The notes under the pieces are model-generated. The model did no database searches. It saw nothing but the letters and a program-made list of their open reading frames with translations, and was not told the DNA's origin. DNA of 64,000 bases from Puniceicoccaceae bacterium. GTDB taxonomy: Bacteria > Verrucomicrobiota > Verrucomicrobiia > Opitutales > Coraliomargaritaceae. The DNA lies in NCBI GenBank assembly GCA_002729725.1, contig PBYS01000098.1, forward strand, positions 1 through 64,000. Direction: 5' to 3'. The position numbers were made by a program, and so were the translations under genes. Positions within the stretch are counted from its first letter, which is position 1. Each line of letters opens with the position of its first letter. Positions 36,033-47,589 of this stretch are shown here, piece by piece.

Positions 36033-37247
36033 TTACTTGGGCCCAATCCAACCTTTGCGCCAGAAAAAGATGGCGAGCCCGAGGCTCATCGTTAAACAGC
36101 CGCCCCAAAATACGGGGTAGGCGTATTTCCAGCCGAGTTCGGGGATGTGTTCAAAGTTCATGCCGTAAACGCCGGCAAAAAAAGTAATTGGTATGAAGAA
36201 ACTGGCCATGATCGTGAGCACTTTCATGATTTCGTTCATTTTGTTGCCCACAGAGGTTTGATATAGGTCAGTCAGGCCCGAGGCGGTTTCGCGGTAAGTT
36301 TCCAACAAGTCGATGACTTGCATGGTGTGATCTTGCACGTCGCGATAATAGGTCTTGAGCTCGGGGTGGATGAGTTCGGACTCGTCGCGGTAAAGGTTGT
36401 CTACTAGTTCGCGTATGGGCCACAGCACCCGGCGCTGCAGGGAGAGGTCGCGCTTCATCGAGAATAGTTTTTGCTGGCTGAGCGCGTTCGGGTCTTCGAG
36501 AATCTCGATCTCCATCTCTTCCATGGCGTTGCCATAGGCTTCTAGGATGGGGAATAGGTGGTCGATAATGGAATCGAGGAGTGCGTAGAATAAATAGTCG
36601 GCCTGATAGGTGCGAAAGCGACCAGTGCTCTTTTCCAGGCGTTTACGAACTGGACCAAATACGTCGCCGGGCACTTCTTGAAAGGTGATGAGGGTTTTCT
36701 GGAACAGAAAAAAACTGATTTGTTCGTTCTTTAGCTTGTCGTTGGCGAGTTGTAATTGGCGGGCGATGATGATCATGTGATCGTCAAATACCTCCATTTT
36801 GGAACGTTGGTAGGTGTGGATGACGTCCTCGGCCGAGAGGGTATGTACGTCATAGTGCTGGCAGACGGCGTTGACGACGCTAGGGCGCAGGCCGTCGATG
36901 TTGATCCAGCGCACGTGGGGATTTTGTTGTTCCGGTAGTGCTAGTGCCTCGTGGATGTCGTCAAAAGTCGTAGTGTTGTGACCGTCGGGGCCATAATCGA
37001 TGACTGTGATTCCGACTTTGAGTGAGCTGTCTTCCTGATGGAGATATTGCTCAATGCCTGGAGCGGTGCCTGGTTCTGCGCGTGGCGCGGAGCTATGCGG
37101 CTGTCCGATCGGGGAAAAGACGCCCTTGCCCAGATCTAAGATGCTCGAGGTGATAAAACTTGCGGTTTTGGCGATCGCGCCACTAGTGGCATGCGCCACA
37201 TCTTTGGCGGATTCGATAGGTTGCTTCACAGGGTGTATTTTCGTCAA
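36033..37247 (-). CDS. corA: CorA-family magnesium/cobalt transporter
   Basis: 404 residues. A large cytoplasmic domain precedes two C-terminal helices with the defining selectivity motif YGMNF (FFAGVYGMNFEHIPE). Other family blocks: WINIDGL, LSAEDVIHTYQRSKMEVFDD, LLDSIIDHLFPILEAYG, NKMNEIMKVLTIMASFFIPI. The first 60 residues are an unusual Ala/Ser-rich extension. It forms a pentameric Mg2+ channel in the inner membrane. Followed upstream by yhbY with 18 bp between. Confidence 0.92.
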   Translation of the reverse strand: MTKIHPVKQPIESAKDVAHATSGAIAKTASFITSSILDLGKGVFSPIGQPHSSAPRAEPGTAPGIEQYLHQEDSSLKVGITVIDYGPDGHNTTTFDDIHEALALPEQQNPHVRWINIDGLRPSVVNAVCQHYDVHTLSAEDVIHTYQRSKMEVFDDHMIIIARQLQLANDKLKNEQISFFLFQKTLITFQEVPGDVFGPVRKRLEKSTGRFRTYQADYLFYALLDSIIDHLFPILEAYGNAMEEMEIEILEDPNALSQQKLFSMKRDLSLQRRVLWPIRELVDNLYRDESELIHPELKTYYRDVQDHTMQVIDLLETYRETASGLTDLYQTSVGNKMNEIMKVLTIMASFFIPITFFAGVYGMNFEHIPELGWKYAYPVFWGGCLTMSLGLAIFFWRKGWIGPK

Positions 37248-37265
37248 TAACCCATGAATTACAAG

Positions 37266-37550
37266 CTAAGCTTTTTCCGGCATGTCACGGAAGAAGATGC
37301 CGACCTTGCCCACTCCGCCGACATATTCGCATTCGAGTTTACTGGATATTTCGCTGGAGTACGTTTTGATCGCTTCGCGTTCCGCTTCGAAGCGGACCTT
37401 GATTAAGCCGTTTTTCAGCAGGGCTGTTTCAAGTTCGGCCAGCACGCTTTCGCTGAGGCCTTGTTTGCCGACGTGCACGTGTGGTTTGAGTCGTTGGCCG
37501 ATGCCGCGGAGCTCTTTTTTCTCTGCACTAGTGAGTGGTTCGTTGTTCAT
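37266..37550 (-). CDS. yhbY: YhbY-family CRM-domain RNA-binding protein
   Basis: 94 residues, the usual length. CRM pattern: LTSAEKKELRGIGQRLKPHV, HVGKQGLSESVLAELETALL and LIKVRFEAEREA; the loop G-K-x-G-L is intact. Family members bind pre-50S ribosomal particles and assist assembly. It appears to lead corA in a two-gene transcript. Confidence 0.9.
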   Translation of the reverse strand: MNNEPLTSAEKKELRGIGQRLKPHVHVGKQGLSESVLAELETALLKNGLIKVRFEAEREAIKTYSSEISSKLECEYVGGVGKVGIFFRDMPEKA

Positions 37551-37652
37551 GGCGATGGGTATAAAGCCTGATGCGCCCCGTCGACGAGCACAAAAGAATG
37601 CTGTTTGTGCGCGCCGACGGGGCGTCGTTGATCAGCTTGCCGCCGGAATGGC

Positions 37653-38762
37653 TTACAAGCGGCCTTCGATCAGGTGGATCGGCAGTGCTTGCGGTTGTTC
37701 CGGGCGAGATTCGATCTCGATGCTGCTGCCAGTGGTGGAAGACTTTTCAAAGGAGTGCATGACTTCCAACGCGTGGTAGGCGAGCGCTCCGCTGGCGCGG
37801 TGCGTACGTTGATGATCGCTCAAAATGGCGTAAGCCATATCTGCAGCTCCAATACTGCGGGAATTTTCCAAATAAGGATGGCTGAAGCTTTGCTCTCTCC
37901 ATTCCTTGGTGGCGGGCGTCCATAGCTCGACGGGGCCTCCGAAGGTATTGGGGTCGGGAGCCTTGAGGGAGCCTTCGGTGCCGTAGAGCTCGATGGGGCT
38001 GTGACCGTGCTTATGCACGTCGAAGGAGATGGTCATATTAATCACAGCACCGGAGTGGAATTCGAGCACGCCCGAGTAGTTGGTGGGCACTTCTACCGGT
38101 AAGATTCGGCCAAACTGTTCTTTGCAAGTAGCTGTGCGCTGCTCAAATGCACGTGAGGTGATCGCGCTGACACGCTTGACGGGGCCGAGTAAGTGGACCA
38201 GTGCGGTTATGTAATAGGGGCCCATGTCAAACATGGGGCCCGCGCCGACTTCGTAGAAAAAGGCGGGGTTGGGGTGCCAGCTTTCGGGGCCGCGCGCCAT
38301 CATGAAAGCGGTGCCGCCTACGACTTTGCCCAGCCAGCCATCATCTAGTAGTTTGCGGCAGGTTTGGAAGCCGCCCCCCATGAAGGTGTCGGGCGCACAA
38401 CCTACGAGTAGGCCTTTGTCTTCGGCGGTTTTTAGAATTTGTGCGGCATCTTCTAGCTCCACTGCCAATGGCTTTTCACTGTAGACGTGTTTGCCTGCGT
38501 TGAGCGCCTTGAGGCTGACTTCTGCGTGCACGGAAGGAATCGTCAAATTGATGACTAGTTCTACTTCTGGATTGGCAAGCAGCTCGTCGACTGTTTGTGC
38601 CTGACAGCCGTGTTCTTCGGCTTTGGCGATGGCGGCGTCCATGTTGATGTCCGCGCAGGCGGCGACTTCCAGAACTTCGAAGATGCTGGCACCTTTAAAG
38701 TATGCGTTGGCGATATTGCCGCAGCCGATAATGCCGAGGCCGATGGTGGGTTTAGTTGTCAT
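37653..38762 (-). CDS. Gfo/Idh/MocA-family NAD(P)-dependent oxidoreductase
   Basis: 369 residues. Rossmann motif GLGIIGCGNIANAYFKGA, EKPLAVE as the family Lys-Pro motif (HVYSEKPLAVELEDAA), and the C-terminal sandwich with GAGPMFDMGPYYITALVHLL. It oxidises or reduces a sugar or cyclitol hydroxyl; substrate unknown. Next to it, 42 bp upstream, is a sugar isomerase/epimerase, a pair common in catabolism of unusual sugars, and an AraC regulator is divergent from them. Confidence 0.9.
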   Translation of the reverse strand: MTTKPTIGLGIIGCGNIANAYFKGASIFEVLEVAACADINMDAAIAKAEEHGCQAQTVDELLANPEVELVINLTIPSVHAEVSLKALNAGKHVYSEKPLAVELEDAAQILKTAEDKGLLVGCAPDTFMGGGFQTCRKLLDDGWLGKVVGGTAFMMARGPESWHPNPAFFYEVGAGPMFDMGPYYITALVHLLGPVKRVSAITSRAFEQRTATCKEQFGRILPVEVPTNYSGVLEFHSGAVINMTISFDVHKHGHSPIELYGTEGSLKAPDPNTFGGPVELWTPATKEWREQSFSHPYLENSRSIGAADMAYAILSDHQRTHRASGALAYHALEVMHSFEKSSTTGSSIEIESRPEQPQALPIHLIEGRL

Positions 38763-38804
38763 GTTTGGGTAATTTGTTGTTGGACTCTGTGTGGGGGGGC
38801 GGGA

Positions 38805-39620
38805 TTATTTTGTGCCTTGGGCGATCTTGTTGGAGGTCAGGTATTCGTAGCTTTGTTGGATCGCCTGTAGCATGTCGCCTTCGAAGGCGTCGAGCTCCAC
38901 TCCGATGTATTCCGCGTGTTGCACGGCTTGATAGGCTGCGAGTAGGTCGACTTGGCCGGTGCCTGCTGCACGGAAGGGAATTGAATCGCTGACCATCACA
39001 TCGCCGCTTTCAGTCTTGGCGGCCTTGAAGCTTTCTTGGCTGTTGATGATGCCATCTTTGAAGTGGAGCGCCTTGCCGCGTGCACCGATCTCTTTGATGA
39101 AGGCAGCGGGATCGAGCCCTGCGCGGGCAACCCAGAAGATGTCGGCTTCGTAGAGCACGCTCTCTGGAGTGCGTTCGAGGAAGAGCTGGTGTTTTCGCTG
39201 CGAACCAATCAGGCCGAGGTCCCAGTCGTGATTGTGGTAACCGACTTGTAGGCCATGGGCCGCCAAGTTTTCAGCAGCTTCGCAATATAAGTCGGCCGTC
39301 GCCTTGATGCTGTCCAAGCTATCGCAGGCTTCTTGGAAGCCTGGAGGGCAGCCTGTGATTAGGTATTTGTGCCCCATCATCAGTGCTTGCTCGATGATCT
39401 CATTTTTTTGATCGCCGACCGCTAGCGCGATGTGGGCTGTGGGCGCTTGCAGGCCAAGTTCTTGAAATAGTTTAGCGGCTTTTTCTGCTGTGTAGCCAGG
39501 GTAGCCTGCGGGCTCGACGCAGCCGAAACCCATGTCGGCGATGCGGCGAAGGGTGCCTTCGTAGTCGGCTGAGGCTTGATCGCGTACGCTGTAAAGTTGG
39601 ACGGTGATTTGTGGGGGCAT
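38805..39620 (-). CDS. Sugar phosphate isomerase/epimerase (AP-endonuclease-2 TIM barrel)
   Basis: 271 residues. Start QITVQLYSVRDQASADYEGT, LRRIADMGFGCVEPAGYPGY, then QVGYHNHDWDLG (metal His/Asp), VLYEADIFWVARAGLDPAAF, ALHFKDG and GVELDAFEGDM with the metal Glu. These fit the xylose-isomerase-like TIM barrel family with divalent metal. Upstream gene of the oxidoreductase operon. Confidence 0.88.
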   Translation of the reverse strand: MPPQITVQLYSVRDQASADYEGTLRRIADMGFGCVEPAGYPGYTAEKAAKLFQELGLQAPTAHIALAVGDQKNEIIEQALMMGHKYLITGCPPGFQEACDSLDSIKATADLYCEAAENLAAHGLQVGYHNHDWDLGLIGSQRKHQLFLERTPESVLYEADIFWVARAGLDPAAFIKEIGARGKALHFKDGIINSQESFKAAKTESGDVMVSDSIPFRAAGTGQVDLLAAYQAVQHAEYIGVELDAFEGDMLQAIQQSYEYLTSNKIAQGTK

Positions 39621-39685
39621 AATTTTGTTCTTTGTGGTATGATTGTCTTAATGTGCTAATAATAGCGTTGAATGAACAATATAAC

Positions 39686-40525
39686 ATGCTAAGTTCGAAA
39701 TGTATATTGACTAAAACTATGATTGAAGGTTCAGGAATATGTCCACGCTTGGTGCAACTTTCCAGCTATACAAGTCCCATTGGTGGATCGAACTGGCCTG
39801 CGTTAATCGGAGTCAATAAAATCTGTTTCGAAATCATTCGTGAGGGGGCTGTTTACGCGCCGGAGGCGACTGCGGGCGCAGTATATGGGGCGGGCAGTGT
39901 TTTCTGTCACCGGGCTGGGGAGCATACGGTGTCCAGGAGCCCGGAGGGGAGTTATTACAGCTGCTTGGTGGCCTATTTTGAGTATGCCTCGGATGCGAGT
40001 CTGCCTGAATGGCCCAGTTATTTTCAATGGGATGATCGGCATGTGATGCATCGCTTTGCAGATGAGATGTTGTATGCGATGCACTCGGCTGCCTTGGGGG
40101 CGCAGGTGATCGCAAATTTACTGTGGGCGCGTTTATTGTTTCAACTCGAGCTGTATCGCCAAATTGTTGATCGTGAGGTGCTGCACCCTAATTTGCATCA
40201 AGCGATCGACTATATCAATCTACACTTTGCTGAGCCGATTGGTCTCGATGATATTGCGAAGGCGGCAGACTTGAGTGTCTCGCATCTGCACATGCTCTTT
40301 CGGCAGCATATGAAAGAGACCCCGCGGCAGTTTTTGATTCAAAAGCGCATGCGTGCAGCGGGGCATGCGCTGGTCACTAGCAATGATTCAATCAAGCTAA
40401 TTGCCAGTCAGTATGGTTACGCCAATACGGAGAATTTTTGTCGCGCATTTCGCAAGTTTTTCGGGCGTGCTGCCAGCGAATACCGTCGCGCTTATATCGG
40501 CGCAGCGAGTCGCAGCAAGCCGTGA
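39686..40525 (+). CDS. AraC-family transcriptional regulator
   Basis: About 279 residues from ATG at 39686; ATG at 39719 is an alternative and TTG at 39632 unlikely. The N-terminal half is a cupin-like ligand domain (AGSVFCHRAGEHTVSRSPEG). The C-terminal two-HTH domain is complete: AIDYINLHFAEPIGLDDIAK, AADLSVSHLHMLFRQHMKET, PRQFLIQKRMRAAGHAL and IASQYGYANTENFCRAFRKF. It is divergent from the isomerase/oxidoreductase pair across a gap of about 65-100 bp and probably controls it in response to a sugar. Confidence 0.88.
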   Translation: MLSSKCILTKTMIEGSGICPRLVQLSSYTSPIGGSNWPALIGVNKICFEIIREGAVYAPEATAGAVYGAGSVFCHRAGEHTVSRSPEGSYYSCLVAYFEYASDASLPEWPSYFQWDDRHVMHRFADEMLYAMHSAALGAQVIANLLWARLLFQLELYRQIVDREVLHPNLHQAIDYINLHFAEPIGLDDIAKAADLSVSHLHMLFRQHMKETPRQFLIQKRMRAAGHALVTSNDSIKLIASQYGYANTENFCRAFRKFFGRAASEYRRAYIGAASRSKP

Positions 40526-40606
40526 GCTGGGATATCAGCTCACGGCCGAATCGTATCTATTTTGTTGCTGCAGTGGTTCTGCATGCGCTAGCGCGGGCAG
40601 CGAGGA

Positions 40607-43492
<2,886 letters not shown>

Positions 43493-43509
43493 GCGCGTGA
43501 GTGATTTTT

Positions 43510-43555
43510 ACTATATGTTGTGGTTTTTTGTGATTGATGCACTATTTGTGGGGTT
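43510..43555 (-). promoter_or_regulatory. Candidate tandem NrdR boxes upstream of nrdJ
   Basis: Box 1 aCTATATGTTGTGg (43510-43523) fits the NrdR consensus CWATATATWGTG at 11 of 12 core positions. A weaker box aCTATTTGTGGGG starts at 43541. The two cores begin 31 bp apart, close to three helical turns, the usual NrdR spacing. Box 1 ends 18 bp before the nrdJ start codon. No nrdR gene is in the window. Confidence 0.45.
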
Positions 43556-43912
43556 TTAGTGCTATCGTTTCCAGCCAACGCTGCACGACGAAAATGTATG
43601 TGAGCTCTTGAATTGAGCGCTCGTAGGGTGTGGCATAAGAGTCGCTTATTCTGGGCTGGTTGAACTCTTGAAAGTTGATTTGCAGCCATATTTGAGCGGC
43701 TTTGTAGAAATTGCTCCTATTGTAATTTTTACAGTATTAATGTCAGCTTGGAGTGTATGCTGATTTAAAGATTCTGTTCTGCTGCGATGGCGCATAAAAA
43801 TAGATGCGTTTTTTTAACAGCTCACTGACTGTGTTTTTATCAGTGGTAGAGCCGTTTGAATGCATGCATTGGCAGGGCTAATCGTCTGTTCGGGAAATTC
43901 ATGCTTAGAACT

Positions 43913-43928
43913 TGGCACGATGGTTGCA
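43913..43928 (+). promoter_or_regulatory. Sigma-54 (RpoN) promoter, full consensus match
   Basis: TGGCACG-ATGG-TTGCA matches the -24/-12 consensus TGGCACG-N4-TTGCW completely, with 12 bp between the GG and GC dinucleotides. It lies 67 bp upstream of the exported protein gene at 43995, predicting a transcription start near 43939. Confidence 0.75.
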
Positions 43929-43994
43929 TGGTGTAAAATGCATGTAAAAATGAGGGGTGCCTCGACTCACCACACCCACTAAACTATACTAGAT

Positions 43995-44639
43995 ATGATC
44001 AAGAAAACACTCACATTCGCCTTACTGAGCTTATCGCTCTGTGCATCATCGCTGATGGCTACCTATCAATATGGGGATTATGTTGATAGCGAATATGTAA
44101 GCTACGACAAGAAAGGTAAGTCCGAGGCACTGACCGCGGCGACTGATGGCAGTCTGACCCTTGAGTTTGTCAACAGTCAGGATCATTGCGGAACGGATGG
44201 CGGCGACATCTCTGAGTGGAAGACGCTGACAGTTAAGTCCACTGACTCTAAGGGGCAGGTCTCGAGTCAAGATATCGAAATTTCCGGCGATTGGGAGAAT
44301 GGTTCTTTCTTTATCGACATTGGTGAGTTCTCCCAAGGTGATAGCCTGCTTTTCTACGTGACAGATGCTCGCGGGAATACCACAGATATTTCTAAGAATA
44401 AGAATAATTATGTCGGTTACGAAGAAGGTAAAAAGGGTGTCGAGGATGCCTTTACCTTTGGAGGTAAATACGGCTATAAGGGCAAAAGTAAGGTTGAGTT
44501 TGCGTTTCGTGTGAGCGGTACTCAGCCAGCGAGTGGTCAACCGCTGCCGGGGGTGGCTGCATCCATGTTGATGGGGAGTGCTGGTTTATATTGGGTTAAG
44601 CGCAGAAAGGCCACGGTGTCTGCTAAGTCGAGCTGCTAG
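43995..44639 (+). CDS. Exported protein with C-terminal PEP-CTERM-like anchor
   Basis: 214 residues. Signal peptide (MIKKTLTFALLSLSLCASSL-MA) and a C-terminal segment LPGVAASMLMGSAGLYWVKR followed by RK, i.e. Pro-Gly motif, hydrophobic helix and basic residues as in the LPGV-type variants of PEP-CTERM sorting signals. The body is polar and rich in Gly, Lys, Tyr and Asp (KYGYKGKSKVEFAFRVSG) with beta character. Function unknown; probably surface or exopolysaccharide-associated. The sigma-54 promoter upstream suggests enhancer-dependent control, as reported for some PEP-CTERM genes elsewhere. Confidence 0.7.
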   Translation: MIKKTLTFALLSLSLCASSLMATYQYGDYVDSEYVSYDKKGKSEALTAATDGSLTLEFVNSQDHCGTDGGDISEWKTLTVKSTDSKGQVSSQDIEISGDWENGSFFIDIGEFSQGDSLLFYVTDARGNTTDISKNKNNYVGYEEGKKGVEDAFTFGGKYGYKGKSKVEFAFRVSGTQPASGQPLPGVAASMLMGSAGLYWVKRRKATVSAKSSC

Positions 44640-44787
44640 TTCGTTGTTGCGCTTGTTGCGCGTCTGATGCGCTGTCACTTCGACTACTGCAGGCAAATCA
44701 ATTTAGAAAAGGCATTCTCCAATGTGGAGGATGTCTTTTTTTGTCTGTGGTCGATGGCTTCGAGTCGATTTCTGCTTGGTTATTCAC

Positions 44788-44822
44788 AAAAAAAAGCCTC
44801 GACCCTATGGGTGAGGCTTTTG
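44788..44822. terminator. Bidirectional hairpin terminator
   Basis: AAAAAAGCCTCGACCC-TAT-GGGTGAGGCTTTTGTT: a stem of about 9 bp with one bulge, A run on the left and T run on the right, so it can serve both the gene at 43995 and the convergent gene ending at 44876. Confidence 0.8.
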
Positions 44823-44875
44823 TTCCAGAATGTTGTGGAAGGGGCTACAAGAAGCGCTCAGCAATAGTCGAGCAA

Positions 44876-45628
44876 TTAGCGCTTCTCGTCATCGTCGTCG
44901 ATATTTTCGTCGGGCGGAGCTGTGGTTTCTTCGTAGTCATCTTCTTCCTCTTCTTCCTCCTCTTCGTCCCATTTCATGGTGTCGTCTTCTTCGATCTTTT
45001 CATCGACTTCGGTGCCTGCCTCCACGTCGGCGAGGTCTTTTTCAAGTTCCTCGTCTTCGCTCTTAGGCTTGGCATCTTCATCGTCGTCGAGTTCAAAGCC
45101 GTCGGGCACATATTCGAGGATGGCTGTGAGCTCATTAAAGAAGTGCGAAGCGCGGCCTTCCATGAAGTCGGCGCTTTGTGCTTCGCGAATCTCTTCTTCG
45201 AGTTCTTCTACAGTCAAGTTTTGGGAAAAGTCGATCAAGTCGTTGAGCATCTTGACGCGCAGCTTGGTGATATGGTCCAGCAGGTCTGCGTAGGGGCCCT
45301 TTTCCTCGTCTAATACGTCGGGTAGGGCAAAGAGCGGGTCTTCGCTCTCCAGGATGCTGTCTTGCACGCGCTTGAGCAAGACCGTCTTATCTTCGTCCAC
45401 GCTGTCGATGCCAAATGAGTAGAAGGCATCGTCGACCAATTCGTTTTGTAGGCCGTAATCGCTCAGTGGTTCAAGCAGGTCAATGATGTGCTGGAATTGG
45501 CGAGGATCGATCATTCCGAGGCCATCGACATCCCAGTGTACTGGATCGCTGATTTCGCTGATCCACCAGTTCATATCTTCGCCCAAGCGGGCTTTGCACC
45601 AGGTGAGTTTAGTAGTAGGTTTCGACAT
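44876..45628 (-). CDS. Hypothetical protein with extremely acidic C-terminal tail
   Basis: 250 residues. Residues 1-180 look helical and globular (EDMNWWISEISDPVHWDVDG, RQFQHIIDLLEPLSDYGLQN, DLLDHITKLRVKMLNDLIDF). The last 70 residues are mostly Asp and Glu, including nine or more acidic residues in a row (WDEEEEEEEEDDYEETTA), giving an antisense frame of Ser codons. Family not recognised. Cytoplasmic, possibly nucleic-acid or ribosome related by charge, but that is speculation. Confidence 0.6.
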   Translation of the reverse strand: MSKPTTKLTWCKARLGEDMNWWISEISDPVHWDVDGLGMIDPRQFQHIIDLLEPLSDYGLQNELVDDAFYSFGIDSVDEDKTVLLKRVQDSILESEDPLFALPDVLDEEKGPYADLLDHITKLRVKMLNDLIDFSQNLTVEELEEEIREAQSADFMEGRASHFFNELTAILEYVPDGFELDDDEDAKPKSEDEELEKDLADVEAGTEVDEKIEEDDTMKWDEEEEEEEEDDYEETTAPPDENIDDDDEKR

Positions 45629-45820
45629 ACGGTTAGGAGACGCTTTGTGTATTTCTTAGAGATGGGGCTACAGTGAGTTCAGTAGCAATCCATACAAGGG
45701 GTTAAAGACTCGTTTTCGCTATTGTAAAGTGCTTTGTCAGAATTTTTTTCAATGTTTCTTTTTCATTGTTTTGCGTAAAGTGAGTGTTACGTTCTCAGAT
45801 TCTGCATAAGAGAGACCGTT

Positions 45821-46885
45821 ATGGGATTTATTTACGAAAACTTAGTGCGCCCGGCTTTATTTAAGATGGAGCCAGAGCAAGCACATGATCGCGGTCGCAC
45901 CGCATTAATGACAATGGGGGCTTTGCCGACATTGTGTAATTTGGTGCGCCGTTATAATCAGGTGTGCGAAGATAAGCCGGTAAAACTGTTTGGTTTGGAG
46001 TTTCCAAATCGTGTGGGCCTCGCTGCTGGTATGGATAAAGACGGCGAGTTTCCGCGTGCGATCGAAGCTTTGGGCTTTGGTCATGCGGAGGTGGGCACGG
46101 TCACCCCCGAGGGGCAGCCTGGCAACCCTCGCCCGAGACTATTTCGCTATCCGGAGCAGCATTCGTTGATCAACCGCATGGGTTTTAATAATAAGGGTGC
46201 GGAGGTCATGCTACAGGCGCTTTCGAAGAATTATCCAAAGGGCAAGCGCGGCATTCCTGTCGGAGTCAATATCGGTAAGGCTAAGACCACCCCGCTGGAT
46301 CAAGCGGTCGAGGACTATGTGGCGAGCTTTCGGACTTTAGCGGATCAGGCGGACTACTTTACTATTAATATCAGCAGCCCCAATACTGCGGGCTTGCGTG
46401 ATCTACAAGGCGCGACCTATCTGCGTGAATTACTGCAGACAATTCGTCATGAAAATCTGGCGCATGCAAAGAAGCTGGGGCGTGATCCACATCCTTTGCT
46501 ACTTAAGATTGCTCCCGATCTTACGTTTCATGAAATCGACGAGATTGTGGGCGTATTGTTGGAGTTGAACTACGATGGGATTATCGCGACCAATACCACG
46601 ATTCAGCGCCCCGAAGGCTTCAAGAGTAAAGAAACGGGAGGCCTGAGTGGAGGTGAATTTATCCGCCGCCATTCAAATGAGGTCATCAACTATATCTATA
46701 AGTCGACGGAAGGCAAACTGCCGATCATCGGCGTGGGGGGCATCGACTCGGTCGAAGCTGCAGGCGAAAAAATAGATGCGGGTGCTTCAATGGTCCAGAT
46801 ATACACGGGTTGGGTCTACCGCGGACCTTTCTTCGCGCGCGAGTTAGCCCGAGCTTTGAAGTCTAAAGGCGAGGACTGGATCTAG
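45821..46885 (+). CDS. pyrD: Dihydroorotate dehydrogenase (quinone), class 2
   Basis: 354 residues, starting MGFIYENLVRPALFKMEPEQ with the membrane-associating N-terminal helices of class 2. FMN and substrate motifs: GLAAGMDKDGEFPRAIEALG, GTVTPEGQPGNPRPRLFRYP, NISSPNTAGLRDLQ (catalytic Ser loop), NTTIQRP and IIGVGGIDSVEAAGEKIDAG. It oxidises dihydroorotate to orotate with quinone in pyrimidine synthesis at the inner membrane. It is 57 bp upstream of the ecotin gene. Confidence 0.95.
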   Translation: MGFIYENLVRPALFKMEPEQAHDRGRTALMTMGALPTLCNLVRRYNQVCEDKPVKLFGLEFPNRVGLAAGMDKDGEFPRAIEALGFGHAEVGTVTPEGQPGNPRPRLFRYPEQHSLINRMGFNNKGAEVMLQALSKNYPKGKRGIPVGVNIGKAKTTPLDQAVEDYVASFRTLADQADYFTINISSPNTAGLRDLQGATYLRELLQTIRHENLAHAKKLGRDPHPLLLKIAPDLTFHEIDEIVGVLLELNYDGIIATNTTIQRPEGFKSKETGGLSGGEFIRRHSNEVINYIYKSTEGKLPIIGVGGIDSVEAAGEKIDAGASMVQIYTGWVYRGPFFARELARALKSKGEDWI

Positions 46886-46942
46886 TTGCTTTGTGGGCAG
46901 CTTGCTCTGCTAACTGTATTACACTGTACTTCCTTACTCTCT

Positions 46943-47473
46943 ATGAAGCTATTGATACGTATTCATCTTTTACTACTAATCATCTTCGCTGCGGGCTGCG
47001 CCAGCACGCGTGCTGTGGGGGATGCTGCAGTACGAGCCACGTCGAAGGAAGTCGCCGCGTTTGACGAGGATCTGGAGGCTTTCCCCTTGGCGGACCCAGG
47101 CTATCAGCGTCATGTTATCCGCTTGCCTGCCTTGGATGATGAGGCGGCGCACTTTGTGACACTGGTGATCGGGAAGACTGTGCACACGGATTCAGTCAAC
47201 AATTACAGACTGTTGGGCACACTGGAAGCGCTTACAGTGGAAGGCTGGGGGTACACGTATTACCAGCTGGAGTCAGAGGGGCACATGGCAGGCACCCTGA
47301 TGGCAGTCAACCCCGCAGCTCCGGAGGTGGAGCGCTTTGTTGAAGTCAGTGCCCCATTAGAACCGATTCCTTACAATAGCCAAGTGCCCGTTGTGGTCAT
47401 CGTGCCTGAGGGCTTCGAGGTTAAATACCAAGTCTGGAGTGCCGCGGAATTGCGAGTTGCCCCGCAGGGCTAA
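46943..47473 (+). CDS. eco: Lipoprotein form of ecotin (serine protease inhibitor)
   Basis: 176 residues from ATG at 46943 (MKLLIRIHLLLLIIFAAGCA); the frame opening at 46886 abuts pyrD but spoils the signal peptide. Lipobox FAAGC with Cys19. The ecotin core follows: FPLADPGYQRHVIRLPALDD, KTVHTDSVNNYRLLGTL, VEGWGYTYYQLES, then the reactive loop GTLMAVN with P1 Met120, and VVVIVPEGFEVKYQVW. The disulfide cysteines of E. coli ecotin are both replaced (Ser84 and Val122). Expected to inhibit trypsin-fold proteases from a membrane-anchored position. Confidence 0.85.
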   Translation: MKLLIRIHLLLLIIFAAGCASTRAVGDAAVRATSKEVAAFDEDLEAFPLADPGYQRHVIRLPALDDEAAHFVTLVIGKTVHTDSVNNYRLLGTLEALTVEGWGYTYYQLESEGHMAGTLMAVNPAAPEVERFVEVSAPLEPIPYNSQVPVVVIVPEGFEVKYQVWSAAELRVAPQG

Positions 47474-47517
47474 CTTCAAAGCTACGGCGCTCGCGAGTGA
47501 GCACAGTAGCTTTGAAG
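47474..47517 (+). terminator. Long hairpin after the ecotin gene
   Basis: CTTCAAAGCTAC and GTAGCTTTGAAG form a perfect 12-bp stem around a 20-base loop. It starts right after the stop codon. No strong T run follows, so it may act with Rho or stabilise the mRNA end. Confidence 0.55.
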
Positions 47518-47550
47518 CTAGAAAAATATATTTGAAGAGGGGGCTGCGCC

Positions 47551-47574
47551 GCTGCCTGCATCGCTGCAGGCAGC
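47551..47574 (-). terminator. Hairpin at the end of lpdA
   Basis: GCTGCCTGCA-TCGC-TGCAGGCAGC, a perfect 10-bp stem with a tetraloop, 16 bp beyond the lpdA stop on the minus strand. T run lacking. Confidence 0.5.
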
Positions 47575-47589
47575 AGAATTAAGGGTTAC

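Noticed and set aside
43493..43994. Cobalamin riboswitch upstream of nrdJ
   Set aside because: A B12-box type sequence (GCCACTG) and the accompanying conserved helices were not found on the minus strand; only partial look-alikes.
44741..45313. 190-codon plus-strand frame rich in Phe, Leu and Val
   Set aside because: It mirrors the Glu/Asp-rich tail of the minus-strand gene at 44876; hydrophobicity is an antisense artefact.
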